From assembly GCA_022843625.1 (NCBI GenBank), contig JALHNH010000014.1, positions 1-64,000 of the forward strand: a stretch of DNA of 64,000 nucleotides, in the 5' to 3' direction. Shown here in pieces: positions 18,308-27,391 of this stretch. The notes under the pieces were generated by a model. That model saw only the letters and a list, made by a program, of their open reading frames with translations, did not search any database and was not told the DNA's origin. Within the stretch, counting starts at the first letter, position 1; the number at the start of each line of letters is the position of its first letter. Source of the DNA: Bryobacter sp. GTDB lineage: Bacteria; Acidobacteriota; Terriglobia; Bryobacterales; Bryobacteraceae. Position numbers and translations under genes: made by a program.

Positions 18308-19297
18308 CTAATTGCATAGGCACGTGCACCTCCATCGCGAAAACGCTGCGGAACTTGCAGTTGTTTTGGAGGCTAGCCAAGGAGGTACCCGCCACCAATG
18401 CGGTTTTTGCGTGAAAAGTGCAATGGTTTAGTGTCGGGGGCCGCGTTCTCGCGAGTAGCTCGTCCAATCCCGCAGCGACGTTGTGGAACAAATTTCACCA
18501 AGGAAGGCAGTTTTTTCGACAATGGATGACGGCAGGGAGTCACCTAACCATCTGGCGTCAGTTTTCGAAGGCTACCAGGGCCCCTCCGAATCCCAATTCA
18601 CGACCATAAGGAGCCCCGAGAGTGGGAGTCTAGACCCGGCTGCAACAGAGGGCAGCGGGCGGAGATCACCCATGTTCGCCATCTGGCGGGCGCGATCGGA
18701 AGCCTTAATTGCTCGCGGATTCCATTCCGTATCCAGCGCCTATTTGTCTTTTGTTCGGTGCGGAACCAATCTTCGCAGGGGTTTCTCGTGTTCGATTTCT
18801 AGCAAGCATTTGGAGGGCCGTAGTCTTGAGAAGGCTTTTGTTTTCCAATTTGCGCCCGACGTGATCATTTTTTATTCCTAACTTGGGTGAGGCAAATGGC
18901 GCAGCGCGTGGGCAGATCACGCAATCTGGACTGATTCACGCCAAAATGGCCTCCCATCCACGCCGATGGCATACGAGCCTTTTCTCAGATTCGAATTCGG
19001 AACTAGGCCCTGAAGTCGAAAGGGCCTCCGAACTGGCAACTGCGTATGGACAGACGACGAAATGTCTCAACGATCCATCAGGGCCGGCCCGGTTCGGCGA
19101 ATGGGATGGGCGGTAGACGTCCGCTTCGGGCCAGGAAGACAGTGCCTAAAGGCATCTTATGGCCCTATGAGCCGGCTTGGGGATTGAGAGACCCAAGGAT
19201 CGGAGAGGTCCATGTTCCCACTAGGCGACCTGGCAGGCGAAGTGCTCAGATATTCGTGACTCCTAGTCCGATGTCACCTAAGGAGAGCAACTGCATC
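18308..19297. other. About 1 kb between divergent operons, no supported gene
   Basis: The region separates the minus-strand YHS operon from the plus-strand multicopper oxidase gene and must hold both promoters. Small open frames exist on both strands but none has a ribosome-binding site together with family features. Two ATGs upstream of the oxidase (for example 19271) are alternatives for its start. I could not identify convincing -35/-10 pairs or operators. Confidence 0.4.
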
Positions 19298-20719
19298 ATG
19301 CTCATCATGGATAGAAAAAATAACATTACCAGAAGGCGACTCGTCGGAGCCGGGGCAGCATTGCTGGGAATGTTCAATGCTCCGACGCTTTTGCACGGTG
19401 CCACGCAGACAATGGTCGTCCAAAGCGAGGGCGGCTTGCTTGAGGCAGAAATCGAGGCGGTTGAAGCGTGGACTCCGCTCGGAGCCAGCTACGCTCGGTT
19501 GTTCACCTACAACACACAATTCCCGGGGCTGCGGCTGGAGGCTAGGGCCGGTGACACCGTTCGGCTGCGCTTTACCAACCGCCTGCTGGAATCAACGAAC
19601 CTGCACTTTCATGGGCTTCACGTCCCGCCGACCGGCAACGCTGATAATGCGTTTTTAGAAGTACCCCCAGGCGAAAGCTTCAATTACCAGTTCGTACTTC
19701 CAACCAATCATCCTTGTGGGACCTTCTGGTACCACCCGCATCTTCATGGTTTGGCGGCTCGTCAAGTGTCTCGCGGGCTGGCAGGTCTCTTCATCATTCG
19801 TGGCGAATTGGACGAGATCCCCGCGATAGCCAACGCTACGGAACATTTCCTGGTCTTGAAGGATTGGGCGCTGGATCGCAGCGGCGAAGTGCTTGAACCT
19901 TCAGTGATGCAACGCATGATTGGACGTGAAGGGTCACTGCTCACGGTCGGGAATGCGACTAGTCCGAAGTTTTCAATACTCCCGGGTGGACTCCTCAGAC
20001 TTCGGATCCTCAACGCGTCGGCTTCTCGATTCTACAGGCTGAAGCTCGAAGAGCATCCTATGTACGTGATCGCGACGGACGGGGGACCCCTCTCCGCGCC
20101 TAACGCCGTAAGCGAGATTCTGCTGACTCCCGGCGAGAGAATCGACGTGCTGATTCAAGGGAGTCGCGAAACGGGTATTTACTGTCTCTTCAATCTGCCT
20201 TACAATCGCGGAGGAATGGCCATGATGGGCGGGCCATCGCGCCTCGCCCCTCCCGAAGTTCTAGCGACGTTCGCCTATGAATTCAGCGCTGATTCCGCGG
20301 CAGAGTTGCCCAAGACTCTCGTTAACGTCGATCCGCTTCCAGAGCCCGAAGGACCGGTCCGCAGGTTCACCCTCAGCGAATCCGGCATGAAGTTCCTGAT
20401 TAATGGCCGAGAGTTCGATCATCGGCGAGTGGACACTCAGGTTCGGCTCGGGACGGTCGAAGACTGGGAAATCTTCAACCAAGGCTCGATGGACCACCCC
20501 TTCCACCTGCACACCAATCCATTCCAGATTCTCGATGCCGCAGGTCAGCCAGAGAGGGCCTGGAAGGACGTGATGCTAGTACCCGCAGGACAAAGACGGC
20601 GCTTCCGCGTCAAATTTGCGGATTTCCAAGGAAAGGCCTTCTATCACTGCCATATCCTCGATCATGAAGACTTAGGAATGATGGGCGTCGTCGAAATGGT
20701 GGCAGTTAGCGAGAGCTAG
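19298..20719 (+). CDS. Multicopper oxidase, CueO/SufI-like, Tat-exported
   Basis: The 473-residue protein begins with a twin-arginine-style signal (ITRRRLVGAGAALLGMF). The copper ligands are complete: TNLHFHGLHVPP, FWYHPHLHGLAARQ, DHPFHLHTNPFQ and YHCHILDHEDLGMMG, the last with the type-1 Cys and axial Met. Such oxidases convert Cu(I) to Cu(II) in the periplasm. ATG 19298 follows AGGAG at 19281; ATGs at 19271 and 19307 are possible. The gene faces the minus-strand cluster on its right, so it is a single-gene unit. Confidence 0.92.
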   Translation: MLIMDRKNNITRRRLVGAGAALLGMFNAPTLLHGATQTMVVQSEGGLLEAEIEAVEAWTPLGASYARLFTYNTQFPGLRLEARAGDTVRLRFTNRLLESTNLHFHGLHVPPTGNADNAFLEVPPGESFNYQFVLPTNHPCGTFWYHPHLHGLAARQVSRGLAGLFIIRGELDEIPAIANATEHFLVLKDWALDRSGEVLEPSVMQRMIGREGSLLTVGNATSPKFSILPGGLLRLRILNASASRFYRLKLEEHPMYVIATDGGPLSAPNAVSEILLTPGERIDVLIQGSRETGIYCLFNLPYNRGGMAMMGGPSRLAPPEVLATFAYEFSADSAAELPKTLVNVDPLPEPEGPVRRFTLSESGMKFLINGREFDHRRVDTQVRLGTVEDWEIFNQGSMDHPFHLHTNPFQILDAAGQPERAWKDVMLVPAGQRRRFRVKFADFQGKAFYHCHILDHEDLGMMGVVEMVAVSES

Positions 20720-20727
20720 CTCGCTCG
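20710..20727. terminator. Possible bidirectional hairpin between convergent genes
   Basis: AGCGAG and CTCGCT pair around AGCTAG across the multicopper oxidase stop codon. The next gene is convergent, which favours a terminator, but no clear T-run follows, so the call is weak. Confidence 0.3.
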
Positions 20728-20768
20728 AACTGCATTTCTGCCCTTTCAAGTATTTCCCCACGTCGCAG

Positions 20769-21839
20769 CTACTCCAGCGAATTCACAAAGACGGTTCCAT
20801 CTCGTTCGCCGGCAAGTAGAACCGTTCCGTCAGGAAGTGGAGCAATGCTCACAAAACTCCCTTCCTCTGGGAGGGTATTAACGCTTTCCGCGCCTACCTT
20901 CTTCCATCGAATCGACTTGCCTTCGGTCCACGCTATGAAAGTCCCCTTCAAAGTTCGGGTGATAACAGGTTGCCGCCCTAAGCCCAGCAATGCTTCGTCG
21001 GAGCCATTCGACAGATAGAGACTACCTTCCCGACGCCATACGGAAACGCTCGAATCCTTAGGGCCGAGCACAAGCGAACCGCCGTCCATCGGACAAGCGT
21101 TAAGCTTCCAACTTCCTGAGCCGAGCTTCACAGCCGCTCCGAAAGTCGCACCTCCATCCGCAGATCTGACTAGATACATATCGCGATTTCCATCCAACGA
21201 ATTCCGAAACATCACGCCGATCATGCCTTCACTGTCTACAACTGCGGTCGGATGACAGCATTCGCAGACCGATCCAGAAGGCGACTGATAGACCAGTCGG
21301 TTTGGCGACCAGGTCCGGCCTCCATCCTTCGAGGCTGAACCGTATAGTTTCGTTCCCTTCTCGCGCAAATCGAGCCAAGTAGCGAACAAGACGTTCTTGC
21401 CGCCCGCGGCGAGGCTATGGAGTCCCTCCCTGGCGGAGGCGGCGACGTCGTTCACTCTCGTAGGCGCTGACCAGGTGGCTCCATGGTCAACGCTTCGCCA
21501 AGACATCACGTCGCCGTCGGCTCCGCGACCCTTTTCCCCAGTGATCGCGGTCACTACGATGGCGTCTTTTGTCACGGCAACCCGAGGCCCACGCCGCATC
21601 CCTAGTGACAGCTTCCCCTCTTCTGCGACCGCCACCGGTTTACTCCAAGTCTTTCCGGCATCCCTCGACCCCGTGAAATAGATCGCGTCGCCGGCTCCGT
21701 ATGTCAGGCCGATCTCAGCGCCTAGAGCGGAGAGATGAGGTTGTCGATTTGGCTGGCCACCTGCGGGCTGCGTCCATTCGGCAGCGGGGAGGAAGAAGGC
21801 TAATAAGAGTGGTAATAACATTATTCTGAGACCTTTCAT
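20769..21839 (-). CDS. Secreted sialidase-like beta-propeller protein with Asp boxes
   Basis: A signal peptide (IMLLPLLLAFFLPAAEW) precedes four Asp-box motifs (SRDAGKTW, SVDHGATW, SKDGGRTW, SADGGATF), the mark of BNR/sialidase-fold propellers. The catalytic Arg triad of true sialidases is not obvious. Between blades lies a cysteine cluster, SVCECCHPTAVV, that looks like a metal site. In this operon it is more likely a periplasmic metal-handling or scaffold protein than a glycosidase (inference). It is the last gene of a five-gene minus-strand run starting at the second multicopper oxidase. Confidence 0.75.
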   Translation of the reverse strand: MKGLRIMLLPLLLAFFLPAAEWTQPAGGQPNRQPHLSALGAEIGLTYGAGDAIYFTGSRDAGKTWSKPVAVAEEGKLSLGMRRGPRVAVTKDAIVVTAITGEKGRGADGDVMSWRSVDHGATWSAPTRVNDVAASAREGLHSLAAGGKNVLFATWLDLREKGTKLYGSASKDGGRTWSPNRLVYQSPSGSVCECCHPTAVVDSEGMIGVMFRNSLDGNRDMYLVRSADGGATFGAAVKLGSGSWKLNACPMDGGSLVLGPKDSSVSVWRREGSLYLSNGSDEALLGLGRQPVITRTLKGTFIAWTEGKSIRWKKVGAESVNTLPEEGSFVSIAPLPDGTVLLAGERDGTVFVNSLE

Positions 21840-22028
21840 TCGATCATTTGGTGGAAGTCTGCCGGGCCTATCACTCGCCTATGGCCGGATACTTTTGGTA
21901 CACGAACGAAGCAAGTTCGAATCCCGCCGTATGCGCCGGGTCATCATTGGTTGAGCCAATCTATAAGTCAGGAGCCGCCGTACTTTCACGGAGGCTCCCC
22001 GAATTGCAAGTTGCCCTATTCAGACCTC
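21840..22028. other. Intergenic region with a tRNA T-arm-like fragment
   Basis: No gene is seen. AGTTCGAATCCCGCC at 21914-21928 looks like a tRNA T-loop and 3' stem, but no matching acceptor or anticodon arm can be folded upstream, so it is at best a remnant. Confidence 0.25.
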
Positions 22029-22427
22029 TTACTTCATGTTCTTTGCCATTTCCTCATGCATGGCCGCCATCTCCGTCATGGATGCGGCTAGCTTACGACA
22101 ATGTTCAGCGAAGGTCAGGCAATGCGAGGCCGTGTCCGGAGCTCCAGGGCGCTTCGATTCGCTGATGGTGGGATTCGCCTTGTACTTCGCGGCCAGCTCC
22201 ACATGCTCCTTGGCCTCAGCTTCGTGCTTAGCCGCTGCCGCTCGATAATGCTCAGCCAGCTTGCGATGATCGGCAGCCGTCTTCGCTGTCGCCACCAACT
22301 CTGAAAGCTGCTTCTTGCTGAGAGTTTTCCCAGCCGTCTGGGCGTCACCGGATTGGGGCAACACCAGGGCTCCACCCACAAGGGCCGCGACCGTAAATCC
22401 GCGTCTATTTATTACAGTTCGTTCCAT
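22029..22427 (-). CDS. Small exported helical protein of unknown function
   Basis: The 132-residue product starts with an RR-containing signal (INRRGFTVAALVGGALVLP...GDAQ). An Ala/Glu/Lys-rich helical body follows, containing HRKLAEHYRAAAAKHEAEAKEH and ending in a Met/His-rich EMAAMHEEMAKNM. It has one pair of cysteines (SHCLTF, EHCRKL). The His/Met content suggests metal contact in the periplasm. It sits between two other small secreted genes of the multicopper oxidase operon. I do not recognise a named family. Confidence 0.65.
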   Translation of the reverse strand: MERTVINRRGFTVAALVGGALVLPQSGDAQTAGKTLSKKQLSELVATAKTAADHRKLAEHYRAAAAKHEAEAKEHVELAAKYKANPTISESKRPGAPDTASHCLTFAEHCRKLAASMTEMAAMHEEMAKNMK

Positions 22428-22554
22428 ACTATTTTTCCTTTGGACATCCGGGCTTGCCCGGAGATTCGCGTCGTTGATATTGAGCGGAAGGCAGTGACCG
22501 CGACTTCGAGGTCAGCAGTATTCCCAGCCGCTCAGTCTAGATTGAGCGGCGTTC

Positions 22555-22920
22555 TTACTTTGCAGCTTCGATGGTTTTCAGTGCGAACCCCTTTACACCT
22601 CCCTTTTCAACCAGCGTGCCGGTCACCTTGACCTTCTTCTCGATAAAGGGCATCAACTTCTCGTTCTGGTTCTTGTGGTCGGTCGCGACTGGGATATAGA
22701 GCGTACCGGTGGCTTCGTCGAGCAACGCGAGCGGTACCCCGGCTTTGGCGCAGGCGGTGGCGCAGCTTTCATGCTTCTCGCCCTTGCTGTTGTGGGCCAT
22801 GTAGCAGCCGGTATCAACGACCAGACTTGTCATGGTCATCTCTTTGCCTTTGTCGCCGTGATCGTGCTGGGCCATCGCCAGCGTGGCTCCCGCGATCAGC
22901 ATCATGATGGTGGTTTTCAT
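22555..22920 (-). CDS. Small exported Cys/His protein, OB-fold-like
   Basis: A short signal peptide (MMLIAGATLAMAQ) is followed by HDHGDKG, then VDTGCYMAHNSKGEKHESCATACAKAG with three cysteines and two histidines. A beta-rich tail (KKVKVTGTLVEKGGVKGFALKTIE) resembles small OB-fold domains. The pattern recurs in periplasmic proteins of metal clusters; the Cys/His segment is a likely metal site (inference). It follows the TolC gene by 100 bases on the same strand. Confidence 0.65.
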   Translation of the reverse strand: MKTTIMMLIAGATLAMAQHDHGDKGKEMTMTSLVVDTGCYMAHNSKGEKHESCATACAKAGVPLALLDEATGTLYIPVATDHKNQNEKLMPFIEKKVKVTGTLVEKGGVKGFALKTIEAAK

Positions 22921-23020
22921 TCTGTGTTCTTCCTTTTTGTTTCTATTGCTTCAGACTTGCGATCTGGATCACCTTACGATGACGATCAGGGACGCAGGAG
23001 CGGATTGCCATTCCATCCGC

Positions 23021-24466
23021 CTATTGCTCATTGCCGCCGGAGGCGGGCTGAGATTCTCCTATTGATTTGGGTATTGCCAGATCGGTACCGCCCCCAAGAA
23101 GTAGCCCTTGAATCTCGATGGCGCGCTGCCAGGTGCTAACCAAAGCCGCCACGTAGCTATCTTGAAATTGGAAGAGGTTTCGCTGCGCAATCAGCGCTTG
23201 CGGATAGGCGCCGGCCATCTGGCGGAAATTCGCAAGGTAAAGGTCATATGCTTGGCGAGCTTTCGGAAGGATACGTGTCCGATACCGCTCCACCGCCACG
23301 GAGGAGTCTTTGTAATCCTTATACTCTGCTGCCAGGCGTGCCTTTAGAGAGAGCTTCGTTCTTTGTACTTCCAAACGTGCGCGCTCAGCATCTGCCTTCG
23401 CCGCTCTCACTCCACCCTGATTGCGGTTGAAGATCGGAATCTCGACACCGACGTCGAAAATGCCTTCTAATCCTCGCCTCCGCGTGGGACCCAGGGGACC
23501 CACCTCGCCGAACTCGCGATTGTTCCGGAGCCCACCTCGAATGAAGAGGTTTGGGATCTTCTCAACTTCCGCTCGGCGGACTGAAAACTCCGATTGACGC
23601 ACCGACACTTCGGCTGCCCGAAGTTCTGGACTATCTTTGTAGATCACTTCCAACGCTTGGTCGGCATCCAGCTTGGGAAAGTCCTCGAGATTTCCAGCAA
23701 GCGGCGTGGGCTTGAGCGACGGATTGTTCAAGACGGCAGCTAGTTGGCGCCAAGTTCTTTCTCGCGCGTTTCTGGCGTTGACGAGTTCGAGTTGGATGCG
23801 CTCTGCCTCCGTTTCCGCAGAAAGGAGATCGGGCTTGTCTGCTTGTCCGACGTTTGCCAATTCTTGCGAAACGGACACCGCTCGCATTGCCAAGTTTGCT
23901 AAATCTGCGCGGACCTGAATCAGAAGCTGATCGCCAAGGGCTTGGTAATACAATGCTCGTACGGAATTGAGAAGCCGCTGTTTTTGCGCATTCTGATGCG
24001 CCACCATAACTGCCTGATCTTGCAGGGCAACCTTGCGGTCCAACCCAAGCTTGCCCGCCGTGATAAACCTTTGCTCCACAAATCCGCCAATCGCTCCACC
24101 ACCCGTCACTTTGGAGACATGCTCTCCATTCGCGCCGAAAGTTGGGTTCGGCCACAGTCCAGCTTGTTGCGCACGTCCGGCCGCAGCATCGACCAAGGCT
24201 TTCGCCTGTCCGATTGTTGGGTTCGCCTCAAGAGCCATTCGCTCCAGATCTTCCAGGCGAAGGCCGGCAACTTCAGCAGAGGCGCGTACTGCAGGAAGGC
24301 CGGTTGCTTCCATTGTGGTCGCAGGCTTCCCAGGAGCGGGCGCAGCGTCGTGTACATGCTCGGTTGGTTTCGGGGGTTGTTGGGCAGACGCCGTGAGGAT
24401 AAAGATCATGCTCAAAACAACGGTGGTCATCGAAATCGTGAATCTCATATAGAAGTTGTTATGCAT
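23021..24466 (-). CDS. TolC-family outer-membrane protein (CusC-like)
   Basis: A signal peptide (TTVVLSMIFILTASAQ) precedes a His/Pro-rich linker and two efflux-protein repeats. Repeat 1 contains LEDLERMALEANPTIGQAKALVDAAAGRAQQAG, the usual start of CusC/CzcC members, and WPNPTFGANGEHVS. I use ATG 24466, which follows GGGAAG; it overlaps the end of the multicopper oxidase gene by a few bases less than the longest frame (24484). No inner-membrane partner is adjacent, so it may serve the CusBA pair at 41-46 kb or act with the oxidase. Confidence 0.85.
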   Translation of the reverse strand: MHNNFYMRFTISMTTVVLSMIFILTASAQQPPKPTEHVHDAAPAPGKPATTMEATGLPAVRASAEVAGLRLEDLERMALEANPTIGQAKALVDAAAGRAQQAGLWPNPTFGANGEHVSKVTGGGAIGGFVEQRFITAGKLGLDRKVALQDQAVMVAHQNAQKQRLLNSVRALYYQALGDQLLIQVRADLANLAMRAVSVSQELANVGQADKPDLLSAETEAERIQLELVNARNARERTWRQLAAVLNNPSLKPTPLAGNLEDFPKLDADQALEVIYKDSPELRAAEVSVRQSEFSVRRAEVEKIPNLFIRGGLRNNREFGEVGPLGPTRRRGLEGIFDVGVEIPIFNRNQGGVRAAKADAERARLEVQRTKLSLKARLAAEYKDYKDSSVAVERYRTRILPKARQAYDLYLANFRQMAGAYPQALIAQRNLFQFQDSYVAALVSTWQRAIEIQGLLLGGGTDLAIPKSIGESQPASGGNEQ

Positions 24467-24473
24467 CGTCGCG

Positions 24474-26063
24474 CTACTTCCCATGCTCGTGATTGTGGAT
24501 CCTCGTGGGAGATTTCTTGTCCTTTGGCTTCGCGTCTTCTGCCTTCTTCAGCTCCATGATCTTGTCGTAGACTTCCGGAGTAACTACGCGGACGAGCGTC
24601 ATCATGCCCATCATGGACCCCGTCCATCCCTTACGCAGGCCGTAGTTTTCGGGTTTGGGCGGGATGACTTCGTCCATCACCATCCACATATCCTGCGGAT
24701 AGCCAGGCACCTTTTTCTTCTCAGGATCATCCTTCGGGTACATCTCCATCGGATCGCCCGCCTTCGGCATCACATGCCCCTCATGACCTTGATGCGGATC
24801 TACCTTCGGCTTGTCTTGAGCACCCGCTACTTCACCGCTGCCTGTCGAAACTAAATGCGAAGTCGCTCGATCCCGATCGGCGCTCATTCCAAGTCCCCGG
24901 CCAAGCGCGGGTCCAAACTCCTCCGATAGCGCGTCGCCCTTTCTTAGCATCCCCATGCCGTCCGTCATACTGCCGCCAGTGTGCATTCCATGTCCGCCGT
25001 GCGTGACCGGCCCGACCATCGAAACCATTTGATTCATCATGTGATGAGGCAAGTGGCAATGCAGCATCCAATCGCCCACATACTTCGCTTCAAACTCGAT
25101 GTTTCGCGCCTGCGCGACGCCGACAATGATGGTGTTCATGTCGTACCAAAGCTGCTGAGGCACGCGTCCTCCTTCGGTGCCAGTCATGACGAACTGCATG
25201 CCATGCATGTGAATCGGATGGTGATCCATCCCGATATTCATCAAGCGGATACGAACCCTCTCGCCCTGCTTCACTATCATCGGGGTGCAATCCGGTCCAG
25301 CTTTTCCATTGAAGCTGAGCCAGTTGAACTCCATCGATAGAGTATTCGGAACGTTATTGTTTGGAAGCAACGCCCACTCTTGAAGGACGAGCCCGAAATC
25401 CCGGTCCACCTTCGGCTCGTAGGCTTGCTTTGGGTGCATGATGAACATTCCGATCATGCCCATCATTTCCTGCATGGCGAAGTGTGAGTGGTAGAAGAAA
25501 GTCCCGTGTTGGTGCAGGTCGAACTCATAGACGAATCGGCCGCCGGGGGGAATGGGATCTTGGCCGAGACCTACGCTCCCATCCATTTCCATCGGAACTT
25601 CGAAGCCATGCCAGTGGATCGCCGTCATCTCCGGAAGCTTGTTGTCGACGATCACCCGGACCCGGTCGCCCTGATTCACTTCGATGGTGGGCCCAGGGAT
25701 GCAACCGTTAAAGCCCCATGCAGTCATTGGGCGTCCTGGCATCAACTGAGTCTCGACAACTTCTGCGATCAAGTTGAACTCCTTGACGCCATCCACCATT
25801 TTGAAAGGCAGTTTGGGCAGATCGGGCATCTCTACGGGTAGGTTTATGCTCATACGATGCGCTGCGTGCGGATCAGCGGCTGGGGTGGAGGGCATCGTGT
25901 GGCCTGTCATGCTATGGCCGGCCTGAGGTTTAGCGGGTTGCGCGGCGGCTAGGGGTTTGTGTCCAGCATGGGGGTCCGCTTGTTGCGCTGCTGCGTTTCG
26001 TCCGGCCCAGATCGCCGCACTCAAAGAGGCTAGCCGCGCGAAAAAAGTTCTTCTTTCAGTCAT
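24474..26063 (-). CDS. Multicopper oxidase, CopA-like, with His/Met-rich ends
   Basis: The 529-residue protein has a Tat-like signal (TERRTFFARLASLSAAIW) and His/Met-rich N-terminal segments (HAGHKP, QAGHSMTGHTM). The four copper motifs are HWHGFEVP, FFYHSHFAMQ, HHPIHMHGMQ and MLHCHLPHHMMNQM. A 130-residue C-terminal extension follows, again His/Met-rich (GGHGMHTGGSM, HQGHEGHVM). Those ends resemble copper-binding repeats of CopA/PcoA proteins. ATG 26063 is preceded by CGAGGAT. It heads the operon that continues with TolC and the small exported proteins. Confidence 0.92.
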   Translation of the reverse strand: MTERRTFFARLASLSAAIWAGRNAAAQQADPHAGHKPLAAAQPAKPQAGHSMTGHTMPSTPAADPHAAHRMSINLPVEMPDLPKLPFKMVDGVKEFNLIAEVVETQLMPGRPMTAWGFNGCIPGPTIEVNQGDRVRVIVDNKLPEMTAIHWHGFEVPMEMDGSVGLGQDPIPPGGRFVYEFDLHQHGTFFYHSHFAMQEMMGMIGMFIMHPKQAYEPKVDRDFGLVLQEWALLPNNNVPNTLSMEFNWLSFNGKAGPDCTPMIVKQGERVRIRLMNIGMDHHPIHMHGMQFVMTGTEGGRVPQQLWYDMNTIIVGVAQARNIEFEAKYVGDWMLHCHLPHHMMNQMVSMVGPVTHGGHGMHTGGSMTDGMGMLRKGDALSEEFGPALGRGLGMSADRDRATSHLVSTGSGEVAGAQDKPKVDPHQGHEGHVMPKAGDPMEMYPKDDPEKKKVPGYPQDMWMVMDEVIPPKPENYGLRKGWTGSMMGMMTLVRVVTPEVYDKIMELKKAEDAKPKDKKSPTRIHNHEHGK

Positions 26064-26344
26064 ATTCAAAATCCTCGTTGCTAAATTGCATGCGCTCTCC
26101 CTGGGCTTTGTCGCTCCTGAGGAGGCACCTTTATCGCGGCGAGCCGCGCCAAATCCGCTTGACCTCCGCTTGGATATGCAAACAGAGACCAGCCAAAATG
26201 TGGGGGGATTGCTTCTTGGCAATTCCTGCAAAACAGGAGATCAACACGGGGGCAACTGCGTCCCTCGTCAGATCGAAATCACAACATGGTCTGTGAGACC
26301 ACGCGGATCCCTATTTGGAATTGTCGGGGGAAGCGAACGAGGGC
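26064..26344. other. Intergenic, presumed promoter of the oxidase operon
   Basis: No gene is supported. The stretch lies upstream of the multicopper oxidase start and downstream of a minus-strand small gene. I found no clear promoter or operator by eye. Confidence 0.35.
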
Positions 26345-26731
26345 CTAGATCCGAAGAATCGAAGTGAGGGCGAGGGGACTGAGGGAAAGGAATTGGTCGT
26401 CCGCCAGGGTTAGCGGAGAGGAGTAAAGAATCGGAACTATTCGGGTTTCAATGCGAATTGCGGCCAGGGAAACCGTTTGTAGATCAGCGGCGGAAGACCC
26501 TTTGGAACTCTTCTCCGCAACCAGGTCATTGTGCGAACAGGTATTATCGTCGGTCGGCGGTTGCGATTCCGTGGGGGAGTGTTTCTGATGGCAAGGCATT
26601 TCAGGTCCAGGAGCCTGCGTTGCCGCCATTTGCTGTTCAGCAGCAAGGAACGAGCACAACTGAACGCATTGAGTGCCGCCAAGAACGGCTGCAACTACCA
26701 CCAGCGCTACGAGTTGGGAAAACTTCGCCAC
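26345..26731 (-). CDS. Small exported Cys-containing protein, start uncertain
   Basis: The minus frame has a hydrophobic signal-like stretch (LVALVVVAAVLGGTQC) followed by VQLCSFL, MPCHQKHSPTE and NTCSHNDL: four cysteines and several histidines. A C-terminal tail of hydrophobic beta character follows. No good ATG lies close before the signal. A GTG at 26731 (VAKFSQLV) fits best; the ATGs near 26845 would add 38 implausible residues. It resembles other small periplasmic proteins of metal islands, family unknown. Confidence 0.5.
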   Translation of the reverse strand: MAKFSQLVALVVVAAVLGGTQCVQLCSFLAAEQQMAATQAPGPEMPCHQKHSPTESQPPTDDNTCSHNDLVAEKSSKGSSAADLQTVSLAAIRIETRIVPILYSSPLTLADDQFLSLSPLALTSILRI

Positions 26732-26900
26732 TAACTTTGATCGTAAACCTATTTTGTGAATCGAGCAATAGTCACTGAGAGGATTGGGGCATCTCACCCA
26801 CCCGTAGCCATACGCCCCACCCTCTCGCTCGCCCCACAGCATCAATCCTTTGAATCCGATATAAAAACGATTGGCCCCATTCGTGCTATGAATTAACTAG

Positions 26901-27257
26901 ATGACTGCGTCAACCAAATTCGGACTTGCCACATTGGTTGCGATAGTTCTCTGTTTGACTCCGATCGGCAACTGTGCCAACTCGGTGCCGTCTCAGGCGT
27001 CAGCGGCACATCCCTGCTGCCCGGCGAAACCTGTGCCCTTGACGGATGATTGCGCCCGGCCGGGATGCATCTACAAAGACACCAGCGTAGTCCCGGTCGC
27101 TGATAGAGCGATAGCCGATTCTGGACCACTCTGCGAAATAGCCTCCAGCCGGATTGACGGGGCAACCCTTTCGGCCACCGTAACGACACTGGCTGTCCCA
27201 CTGGTACCGCTGCAGCCGTACCAGCGTTTCGTCGTATTTCATCAGTTCCTGATCTAG
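26901..27257 (+). CDS. Small secreted Cys-containing protein
   Basis: The 118-residue protein has an N-terminal signal peptide (FGLATLVAIVLCLTPIGNCA) and a Cys-containing mature part (HPCCPAKP, DDCARPGCIY, PLCEIA). The C-terminus is Val/Leu/Pro-rich. It opens the plus-strand run that continues to 32.2 kb and is divergent from the small gene at 26345. The short 170-base intergenic space must hold both promoters. I do not recognise the family. Confidence 0.6.
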   Translation: MTASTKFGLATLVAIVLCLTPIGNCANSVPSQASAAHPCCPAKPVPLTDDCARPGCIYKDTSVVPVADRAIADSGPLCEIASSRIDGATLSATVTTLAVPLVPLQPYQRFVVFHQFLI

Positions 27258-27391
27258 GCGGACATCTCCCGCTTAGGTGGCTCATTCCATCTCGCACCCC
27301 AACCGGAGATGGTATCTGAACACGCTCGGAGTGCAACAGCGACGTGCTCGTTGCGTGTGCGCAGCACGAAAACTTCATCAGGAGATGTCTT

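Noticed and set aside
18483-18881. Plus-strand frame between the YHS operon and the oxidase
   Set aside because: No domain, no convincing start signal, composition unlike neighbours.
20710-20727. Strong terminator after the first multicopper oxidase
   Set aside because: The hairpin lacks a T-run, so it is listed only as a weak site.
21914-21928. tRNA T-arm-like GTTCGAATCCC
   Set aside because: No acceptor, D or anticodon arm can be folded around it; probably chance or a remnant.
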